The notes beneath the pieces were generated by a model. That model was given only the letters and a program-made list of their open reading frames with translations, did not search any database and was not told the origin of the DNA. DNA of 64,000 nucleotides from Nymphaea colorata (Eukaryota > Streptophyta > Magnoliopsida > Nymphaeales > Nymphaeaceae): NCBI RefSeq assembly GCF_008831285.2, contig NC_045140.1, forward strand, positions 13,904,233 through 13,968,232, read 5' to 3'. Below are positions 47,648-56,693 of this stretch, in pieces. Position numbers and translations under genes: made by a program. Numbering within the stretch: position 1 is the stretch's first letter; each line of letters starts with the position of its first letter.

Positions 47648-50117
47648 ATGGAGTCGACCCCTACTAGAATGGTCTCTTTAAATGGGAACAATTGGACTAT
47701 ATGGAAAGCAAAAATGAAAGATTTGCTGTATTGTAAAGACTTATATGCACCTATTGAGAACCAAAAGCCAGCGAATATGACAGATGAAAAATGGAAGTTA
47801 TTGGATAGGAAAACCATTGACACCATCAGACAATGGTTAGATGACTGTGTTTTTCATTTGGTATCCGCAGAGACGAGCGCGAAGTCGTTATGGCAAAAGT
47901 TGCATGATCTTTACGAGAGGAAAACAGCTGGGAACAAGGCTTTCTTGATTAGACAATTGGTAAATTTGAAACTTAGAGAGGGAAAACCAGTGTCAGAGCA
48001 TTTGAATGAAGTGCAGAGCATAATCAATCAGTTGTCAGCCATGAAAATGATATTAGATGATGAGTTACAGGCACTCTTGTTGCTCAGTTCTCTTCTCGAC
48101 AGTTGGGAGACTTTAGTTGTTTCTTTGAGCAACTCCGCTCCAGATGGTGTGCTTACGATGAAGCATGTAACCAGCAGCATTCTTAATGAAGAAACAAGGA
48201 GAAAGTCTCTTGGTACTGGTAGCTTGCAAGTGTTAGTGATGGGAGACAGGGGCAGACAGAAGAACCGTAACAAATGGCAAAACAGATCAAAATCCAGGTC
48301 CAAATCAAGACCAAAGATGACAGGTAAATGCTTTCACTGTGGTATTCCAGGGCACAAGAAGATTGATTGCAGAAAATGGAAAGAAGAAAAAGAGCAGAAA
48401 AAGAAGAGTCAAGAGAATGAGAAGCCAAAAGAGTACACTGCAGTTGCTTCAGATGATGAGGTAGTGTTATTTTTATCTGAAGAAAATGATTGTCTTACAG
48501 TTCAGAATGGTGATTCTACATGGATTTTAGATACAGGGGCATCATATCATGCCACACCATGTAGAGAGTTATTCTTATCCTACAGAGCAGGTGATTTTGG
48601 AGTAGTTCACATGGGCAACAGTGACACTTCGAAGATTGTTGGGAGAGGAGATGTTTGCATTCAGACGAGCACATGATGCAAGTTGACTTTGAGAGATGTG
48701 AGACATGTTCCAGACTTGAGAATGAATTTGATTTCTGCAGGAAGACTAAGTGAAGATGGATATTGTACTTCGTTTAGTCAGACAGGTTGGAAACTTACCA
48801 AGGGGGCACTAGTGTTGGCTAGAGGTGACAGATTTGGCTCTTTGTATGGGATGAAGTCTCGAATCAGTAGTGTGGATGTCAATGCAGTTACTGGTGGTAC
48901 TTCGTCAGATTTGTGGCATAAGAGGTTAGGTCACATGAGTCAAAGAGGAATCGACTTGCTTACCAAGAAGAATTTGTTACCAAAGGCAGGTGGTGCACAG
49001 ATATCTCCATGTGATCATTGTTTGGTTGGTAAGTTGCATCGAGTTTCCTTTCAAAAAAAGCGCTCTTCAAAAACTAAACATGTTTTAGATTTAGTTTATT
49101 CAGATGTATGTGGACCTATAAATGTGACATCTAAAGGTGGAGCATCCTATTTTGTTACATTTATTGATGATGCATCTAAGAAGGTGTGGGCCTTTACAAT
49201 GAAAAGCAAAAGTGAAGTAAGTAGCATCTTCATGACTTTTCATGCAGTGGTTGAGAGAGAGACTGGTAAGAAGATGAAGAGACTGCGTACAGATAATGGT
49301 GGTGAGTACATAGCATCTTCTTTACGAGATTATTGTTTAAAGCATGGTATTAGACATGAAAAGACAGTTCCTTATACTCCACAGCATAATGGAGTTGCAG
49401 AAAGGATGAATAGAACAATAATCGAGAGAGTTAGAAGTTTGTTATCTAGCTCTAAGTTGCCTAAGTATTTTTGGGCAGAGGCAATACGTACTGCAGTTTA
49501 TTTAATAAACAGGTCTCCTTTAGTGCCTCTAGATGGAGACATTCTACAGAGAGTTTGGTCAGATGAAGAGGTTAAGTATGATCACCTCAGAATTTTTGGT
49601 TGCAAAGCTTTTATGCATGTACCTAAAGAACATAGGACCAAACTAGATGATAAAGCTATTCCTCTGATATTTCTTGGTTATGCAGATGATGAATTTGGTT
49701 ACAGGTTGTGAGATCCAAAGAATGACAAAATCTACAGGAGTCGTGATGTTGTCTTTAGAGAGGATCATACTATTGAAGATGTTATGGGAGACACGAAGTC
49801 GGATGTGAATGCTAGTGGTGTTCATGAGCCAACCTATGCAGAACCTGAAGAACTTTCATCTGAGCATGGTGAGACTGATGAAGATGTAGAGGAAGAGGAA
49901 AGAGAGACAGATGAGCAATATACAGATGGCAGCCCTATGGAGACTCAAACTGATTATGAGCATGAGTTGGAGGGGGAGCTTCCTTCGCATTCAGAGCCAA
50001 TTGAGGAGCAATTGGGTAGAGGTAAAAGAACACGTATGCCATCTACTAGATATTCTACTGATGAATATATTATGTTTACAGATAGTGGAGAGCCAGAATG
50101 TTATGCAGATGTGTGTT
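47648..50117 (+). pseudogene. Copia gag-pol reading frame with two in-frame stops, cut by the Gypsy insertion
   Basis: One frame runs from ATG 47648 to the Gypsy junction with only two stops: TGA at 48674-48676 and TGA at 49709-49711. There is no frameshift. Domains: a gag region (UBN2-like, starting MESTPTRMVSLNGNNW), a CCHC zinc knuckle CFHCGIPGHKKIDC (~residues 227-240), aspartic protease WILDTGASYH (~294), the GAG-pre-integrase H-C-C segment (HKRLGHMS...CDHC, ~425-460), and the integrase core (YSDVCGP, RTDNGGEY, and the HNGVAERMNRT segment bearing the catalytic Glu). An acidic linker then runs to about residue 823. RT and RNase H are absent here. The clean frame suggests a fairly recent element inactivated by point mutations before or after it was interrupted. 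Confidence 0.9.
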
Positions 50118-52928
50118 TGCATCCCAAAATTTTCATTGGTTTTGGAGTGCTCCAGAAAAATAAGGTTTTTGTTTTGAAAGAGGAAAGAAAGGGACTCGCC
50201 CGTCGGTACGAGGATCGACCGTTCCCAGTGCCTTTACCGGGGGTAATCAACCCAAGGACTATGTTTATCATTGATGCATTTCGTTTTAACTAAAACATCT
50301 TTTTGATTCTATATGCGGTGTAGAAAATATTGAAAGTTTGGAGTTTCAAACTTTTGAAAGGGTTCTTGAAGAATTGCTTGAAAATGTGAAATGTTTTGAG
50401 GAAAAAGTGAAACTAGTAAATATCATTTGAAAAACTTGTGAAAACATTTTGAAATCACTTTAGTGTTCTCTTAAGACTTTAAGTAGGTTTGAGATTTTGC
50501 TCTAATTCGGTTACCACCTAGCTAGAGCTCCATCCCTTCTTGCTTAAGTTCCTTTAGAGAGGTGCTTGTGATCATAAGTGAAATAAAGTGGGTGAGAATG
50601 CATGAATGCATTTACCCTATATGATTGAAAAAAAGTAAAACATTCCTACCACAACATTCATCTAATATCATTCCTACCACAACATACATATAAGATTTCG
50701 TTGTTATAATTATTATATATAAGAAGGAAAAGTTTTTGAAAATGGATAGAGACTGTAGACCATCAAGCATGATTCCAATATTGGGTCATTACTTGATTTG
50801 TGGTCTTATTGAAGTTGGTAAATAGAAAGTTCATGAGATGAGAATGTTAAAAAGAATACAAGAGATAAAACACTCTTATGAAAGGAAAGAGAGAGATATA
50901 GAGAAAGACATGCATACTTGTGTACATATCATCACATATAAAGAGAAAAAGATGTATTGATTCGAAGAGAAAGAGAGATTTTAGAGGAAAAGAAAAATAT
51001 CATACGCATATATGGGTATGAGAAATGTTATAAGAGAAGATTTTTGTCTTGAAAAGAGGAATAAATATTTGAAAGAGAGGAGATGGAACACATGTACATA
51101 CGTATTCATGCACATATGAAAATTTATAAAATAGAAAGTGAAAGCATAGAGAGAGAAAGATGGGGGTCATCATGTTGGCATAAATGTATATAACATGTAT
51201 ATACATCCATACCTTCACAAGATTAAAAAAAAAAAATCAAAGAACAACTTAAAATTACCAACTTCAAATTTAATGTAGGCCGGAGGGGAGCTTGGACTCA
51301 TGCAAGAGTCTAAGCTAAGTCCCTAAGGCCATATTAGAAAGTTCTTTTTGAAAATGTTTTGGAAAATATGATTTATATAAGTATAGAATGTTATTATTTA
51401 GTTTGTTGTAAGAGATATATTTCTTCCACCGTTGGGTATGAAAGAAAACAAGCAACATAACGAAGCACTCGTTAGGGTTCCTAATGTGATGATTAAGAAG
51501 GAAACTAGCGCAAAATGCCATGAAAATGCATATTAACATGTACATTTTCGTGAGGGTTTATCCCGGGTTGGACAAGTCCCAACCTCAAAAATTAATATGA
51601 AAATAAAGAGTCTCCAAACCACACTCTCATTCCCGCCATACATTCACATGTAAGTAAAGAACCAAGCAACCATGCGTGCATAATTTATAGATAACATTCA
51701 AAGAATGAAAGAAAGAAAGAGAATGATGGAAAAAGCAAAGTTCAATTAGGAGGGAAGACATGATGTAACTATGAATTGATATACCACCTCATCTTCTCAT
51801 GTTCCCGGTGCACTTGAGTATAGCCTCTTGACTCTAAAATAAAGATTGAGAGCTATCTCTCTAATGGGAAATAATTTAAGGAAGATGAACACCTTCACTT
51901 GAAGATCCCCTTTTGAATGAAGCTCCAAAAGTGCTTGCTCTAAGTTGGAGAAGGAAATGAAAAGAGGAAGAGGGAGAGAGAGAGAGCTCAAGAGAAACTC
52001 TAAGTCTTCAAGTGAGAATACACTAGAGTTTCTCCCAAGGACCAATCTTGCCCAAGAGGGGGGATATGGGGGGGTATTTATGGAGGATTTTGGAGCCAAA
52101 ACCCAAAATTTGAATTTTTTGACCTAAAAAGACTAAAATCACCCTCCAAAAGGAGATTTTTTTGGCCAAAAGGAGTCTTGTCCACCCAAAAAGACTAAAA
52201 CTACCCTCTAAAAGGATGTTTTTTGGTCAAAAGGAGGGGTAAATTGGTCTTGTTTACCAAAAAGACTAAAATCACCTTCTAAAAGGAGATTTTTTGGTCA
52301 AAAAGAGGGGCAAATCGGTCTTGTTTAAAAAAAACTAAAATCACCCTCTAAAAGAAGGTTTTTTTGTCAAAAGGAGGGGCAAATCGGTCTTGTTTGAAAA
52401 AGACTAAAATCACCCTCTAAAAGAAGGTTTTTTGGTCAAAAGGAGGGGCAAATCGGTCTTGTTTGAAAAAGACTAAAATCACCCTCTAAAGGAGGTTTTT
52501 TGGTCAAAAGGAGGGGCAAATCGGTCTTGTTTAAAAAAAGACTAAAATCACCCTCTAAAAGAGGTTTTTTGGTCAAAAGGAGGGGCAAATCGGTCTTGTT
52601 TAAAAAAAGACTAAAATCACCCTCTAAAAGGAGGTTTTTTGGTCAAAAGGAGGGACAAATCGGTCTTGTTTAAAAAAGACTAAAATCACCCTCTAAAAGA
52701 AGGTTTTTTGGTCAAAAGGAGGGGCAAATCGGTCTTAAATGATTGATTTGGATCTGAACTTGGGTTTTGGATCTAAAAGTAGTATTTTGGATTTAATTTG
52801 GATCTGAGAGTTCTATTTTGGATTTAATTTGGATCTGAGAGTAGTATTTTGGAAATCTTGTACCTAAATTTGAATTTCGCATTTGGATAAAACATCATAG
52901 TCCTTTAGAAAAATTTGGGGTGATTACA
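50118..52928 (-). repeat. 3' LTR of the Ogre-like element, 2,811 bp
   Basis: On the plus strand it starts TGCATCCCAAAATTTTC and ends GGTGATTACA, i.e. TG...CA ends on either strand. The start is fixed by comparison with the second LTR at 61664, where sequence identity begins at the same T. The end is fixed by the adjoining polypurine tract. Flanking bases GTGTT (50113-50117) are the expected target duplication. The LTR holds a minisatellite (52123-52735) and a short GGATCT-rich tail. Confidence 0.9.
52123..52735. repeat. Minisatellite inside the 3' LTR, about nine units of 60-70 bp
   Basis: Each unit contains GACTAAAATCACCCTCTAAA, then a GGTTTTTTGGTCAAAAGGAG segment, then GGCAAATCGGTCTTG. Units differ mainly in A-run length and a few bases. 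The same array appears in the other LTR from about 63667 and runs off the window edge. Confidence 0.9.
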
Positions 52929-52944
52929 GATGCCCCTCTTTGTT
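52929..52944 (-). other. Polypurine tract of the Ogre-like element
   Basis: Read on the minus strand this is AACAAAGAGGGGCATC, directly before the 3' LTR start TGTAATCACC. It is the expected primer for plus-strand DNA synthesis. Confidence 0.75.
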
Positions 52945-53024
52945 AATAAGCCGGTGTTAGCCGTGCTTAGTGACAAAGATAAACGCCACAAATTTTTCAA
53001 GCAAGATATTTTCATAGACATGTT

Positions 53025-53325
53025 TCAGGCTTTACCCCTTACTTGAATGGGTTGTTTGAGCTTAAATTGCAGGTTTAACCCCTTACCTGCATGGGTTTGC
53101 CGATTTCAAATTCAGGATTAACCCCCCCTGAATGGGTTGCCTTGACTTGCATCACAAGTTGAACCCTTTAACTGTGTGGGTTGCTTTGGCTTGTAGCACA
53201 GGTTCAACCCCTTTGCCTGCATGGGTTGCTTTGGCTAGCGTTGCAGGTTTAACCCCTTGCCTGCATGGGTTGCCCTCATATTGCGGGTTTAACCCTTTAC
53301 CTGCACGGGTTGCTCTCAAGCCCTG
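53025..53325. repeat. Tandem repeat in the 3' untranslated region of the Ogre-like element
   Basis: Six to seven diverged units of about 45-55 bp, each containing a GGTTTAACCCCTTACCTGC-type core followed by ATGGGTTGC. It lies between the end of pol and the polypurine tract, the position where Ogre elements are known to carry variable tandem repeats. Confidence 0.85.
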
Positions 53326-53448
53326 AGCGATAAAAATAAAAATGCCCCAGTGTAATTGTCATGTTTTACAACTGGGAAGAATCTAGATTGAATAGTCGAT
53401 GTGGAAACACAAATGTTTGACATTGATTGGAAAATGAATACAAGAGAA

Positions 53449-56400
53449 CTAGGCATAAAATTTCTTGAGGTGAAGGACATTAACAGGATCGACAAATTCC
53501 ACCCATCAGCATCAATTAGTCGGTATGAATTGTGGGGCAAAACTTCCTTAATGACATATGGGTCTTCCCAATTTGGTGCCCACTTGCCTCGTGGTCGTCC
53601 TCTCAGGTACACTGCAGATCGTAGGACCGAATCATTCACTTTGAACTGTCTCTCGATAACTGACTTGGCAAATTGTCTGGCTACCCTTTGGCGATAAGCT
53701 TCAGCATGTTCAGCCGCTTTTAGCCTCTTTTCATCTAGCAAATCGAGTTGCATTAGCCTTTTTTGTTGATATTGAGTAAGAGGGAGTTCTATGAGAGAAG
53801 CGAACTTCAAAGCAGGTTTCAACACATGTAATGGTAGAACCACTTCTGTTCCATAAACTAGCTCTGCTGGAGTGGCATTTGTTGGAGTTCTCATAGTGGT
53901 GCGATATGCCCATAGAGCGTTGTGCATCTTTTCATGCCAATCTCTTCCAGTTTCTACTGTCCGTTTCAAGATGCGGATCAGGATCTTGTTGGTAGCCTCT
54001 GCTTGTCCATTGCCTTGGGGGTAATAAGGAGCTGAAAAATGGTGCGTGATGTGGTATTTGCTGCACAACTGCCTCATCTTTTCATTCTTGAAATGTGTTC
54101 CATTGTCTGATACTATATCATGAGGGACTCCAAATCTGCAAAGAAGATTGAAGGACACTACATGACGTCCTTCCACTGTTCTAAGTGTGACGACTTCTAC
54201 CCACTTGGTAAAATAATCTGTTGCAGCAAGAAAATACTTATGGCCGTTAGAAGCTGCAGGGGATATCGGTCCGACTACGTCAAAGGCCCACATTGAAAAC
54301 GGCCAAGGAGATGTCACAGAATGCAAGTGAGAGGCTGGGGCATGAATTACTGGAGCATGCAGTTGACATTCTTTGCATCTTTTGACAAATTGGTGACAAT
54401 CTTTTTGCATGGTTGGCCAATAATACCCTGCTCGAATTATTTGCTTGGTGAGGGTTTGGTAACCAACATGGCCTCCACAATCTCCTCGATGTGATTCTTC
54501 GATTACTTTCTTTGCCTCATCTTCATCAAGGCACCGAGAGTATTCAGTGCTAAATCCACGTCTGTATAATACCCCTGCTAGGATAAAGTACCTTGCTGAC
54601 ATACGTTGTATTGCTTTTTGTTCATTTTTAGACATTTCAGTCGGGAATTCTCCGCTTTCAATGTACCTTTTGATGTCATGGTACCAAGGCGTATCCCCTC
54701 CTTGGATATGATGAACATGCGCCATCGTTTCAAAAGCAGGGTGTTCTAATCTTCCAATATCAAAAGAACGGATTGCTTCATTGGTTCGAAAAGTGATGGT
54801 TGATCCTAAGCTCGCGAGGCCATCCGCAATAGGGTTACCTTCTCTCTTTACGTGAGCCAATTGTACTTCTTCGAATTGACAGATTAAGGAGGTAGCAATT
54901 TCTTGATATGGCACCAACTTTTCATCTTTGACTTGCCATTCTCCATTCACTTGGTTTATAATAAGCTGAGAGTCGCCGAAGGCATGCACTCTTTTCACTT
55001 GAAAACTCAATAAAGAACGAAGTCCTTGTATGAGGGCTTCATATTCAGCCATGTTATGGGTACATGGAAAATCAAGTTTCAAAGAGTACGAGATCATTTC
55101 GCTTTCTGGAGTGATGAGTAAGATGCCTATGCCTGCTCCCATCACATTTCTGGACCCGTCAAAGTACATCTTCCATGTCGAAACCGTTTCCAATCTTAGT
55201 ACATGTTCATCTGGAAACTCATCATTTGTTCTGATTTCTTCGTACTGAGGGAAGTCTGCTAACTGATCCGCAATTGTTTGTCCTTTGATTGACTTTTGAG
55301 ACACATATTCAAGATCATATTGCATCAACAGAACTTGCCATTTTGCGATACGCCCATTAAGGAATGGCTGTTCCAAGATGTACTTGAGAGGATTTAGTTT
55401 GGAGAGTATCTTGACCTCACAAGCTAATAAGTAATGTCTCAACTTCTGACACATCCAAACCAATGCCAGACAAGTTTTCTCTATTGGAGAGTACTTGTTT
55501 TCATACTGAACAAAAGTCTTGCTAATGTAATAGATTGCATATTCGATGCGACTTCCTTCCTCATATTGTGCCAAAAAGCTGCCACATGCTGACTCATTTA
55601 CTATGATGTAAAGCAGCAGTGGTCTTCCCAACGTTGGTGGTTTTAGAATTGGTGGATTTAGAAGGTATTTCTTGATCCTTTCGAATGACTGTTGGCATTC
55701 AAAACCCCATTCAAACTTGACACCTTTCCTCAGTAGTTGGTTGAATGGCTCGCATCTCATGGCCAGATTGGAAATGAATCGTCTGATGGATTGGATTCGT
55801 CCTTGCAAGCTTCGCAACTCCTTGATATTGGTAGGTGGTGGCATATCGATTATTGCCTTGGCTTTTGTAAGATCCATTTCAATTCCCTTCTTACTGACCA
55901 TGAAACCCAACAGTTTGCCTGACTCAACCCCAAACACACATTTTTGAGGATTCAGGCGAAGCTTGTACTGTAAAAGCCTCTCGAATACTTGGGCAAGAGT
56001 TTCAATGTGATCTTCTCTTGTCTTGGATTTGATCAATATGTCATCGATATATGCATCCATGATTTTATGCATCTGGTCATGGAAGATGGCGGCCATGGCT
56101 CTTTGATAGGTTGCTCCAGCATTCTTCAACCCAAATGGCATTACCGTGTAACAAAAAGTACCCCATGGTGTAGTAAAAGCAGTCTTAGGTTGATCTTTGA
56201 CTGCTAATTTGATTTGATTATATCCCGAATATCCATCCATGAAAGAAAACATTGCATGGCCTGTAGTACTGTCTACCAATAGATCAATGTTTGGAAGAGG
56301 ATAATCATCTTTCGGTGTGGCTTTGTTCAAGTCTCGAAAGTCGATGCACAACCTAACTTTGCCATTTTTCTTGGGGACCACCACGATGTTCGCCAACCAT

Positions 56401-56495
56401 TCGGGGTAATCGATGGCACGAATGAATCGATAAATGCTTTCTGGGGGGACTTTCGTGGAAAAAGAATAAACTGAGACATATTGAGTTCCGACATC
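53449..56495 (-). pseudogene. Ogre-like pol: RT, RNase H, second RNase H, integrase (one terminal frameshift)
   Basis: This is the exon after the intron-like gap. The frame opens at 56495 (DVGTQYVSVYS...) directly after a 3' splice site and runs through RT (IDFRDLN, MPFGLKNAGATYQRAM, YIDD), RNase H with its connection domain (to ~385), a second, archaeal-type RNase H (YFDGSRN...NMAEYEALIQ, ~410-540), and integrase. Integrase has an HHCC zinc site (HRGDCGGHVGY...CKECQLH) and a D,D,E core (FDVVGP, VSDNGTHF, NGQAEATNK). Near 53500 a one-base loss moves the last ~17 residues out of frame. The other frame ends at TAG 53449-53451, the expected end, while the shifted frame reads on to 53316. Residue numbers are counted from 56396. 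Everything upstream of the shift is open and keeps the catalytic residues. Confidence 0.9.
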
Positions 56496-56693
56496 CTGTA
56501 AAGAGGATAAAGGAAAGAGTTGGACGAAATTGACAACAAAAAATTACTTGCATTTGCATATATATATAAAAAAAAGTTCTTAGTTCATAAAATGGGTTCT
56601 CTCATGAGACGAGATAAAAAGATGTTCAAAATTACAAAATTCATGGGAGGATTTTGAAACAAAAGTGAATACTATCAGCCCCCAAGACCTTCT
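56496..56693 (-). other. Intron-like gap between gag-protease and RT, with strong 3' splice site
   Basis: The gag-protease frame stops at 56694 and the RT frame (same phase) opens at 56495. The gap contains stops. Its 3' end, read on the minus strand, is a pyrimidine-rich run CTCTTTCCTTTATCCTCTTT followed by ACAG at 56499-56496, a textbook acceptor exactly where the RT frame begins. Ogre elements are known to splice an intron here. The donor is not settled: no good GT was found just before the stop, so it may lie somewhat upstream within the gag-protease ORF. Confidence 0.7.

Larger units (their letters stand above)
46902..50117 (+). mobile_element. Copia LTR retrotransposon (5' part), inserted in the KING1-type exon
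   Basis: In order: 5' LTR (46902-47580), primer-binding site (47584), gag-pol reading (from 47648) through gag, zinc knuckle, protease and integrase core to the linker before RT. Here a Gypsy element inserts at 50118. RT, RNase H and the 3' LTR are not in the window and would be expected right of the Gypsy element. The gag and GAG-pre-integrase segments resemble the Tnt1/Tork group, although lineage placement is by eye only. The five bases before the LTR (GCTTC, 46897-46901) are the expected target duplication. Confidence 0.85.

Noticed and set aside
51797-52127. 100-codon and 60-codon ORFs repeated identically at 63341-63671
   Set aside because: They are identical because they lie in the two LTRs of one young element. 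They show no coding constraint or domain.
52123-52735. Regularly spaced direct repeats considered as a CRISPR array
   Set aside because: Units are contiguous tandem copies with no unique spacers, and the genome is a plant nuclear genome.
53132-53326. 64-codon ORF with repeated GL/HGLP segments
   Set aside because: It is a by-product of the 3' UTR tandem repeat.
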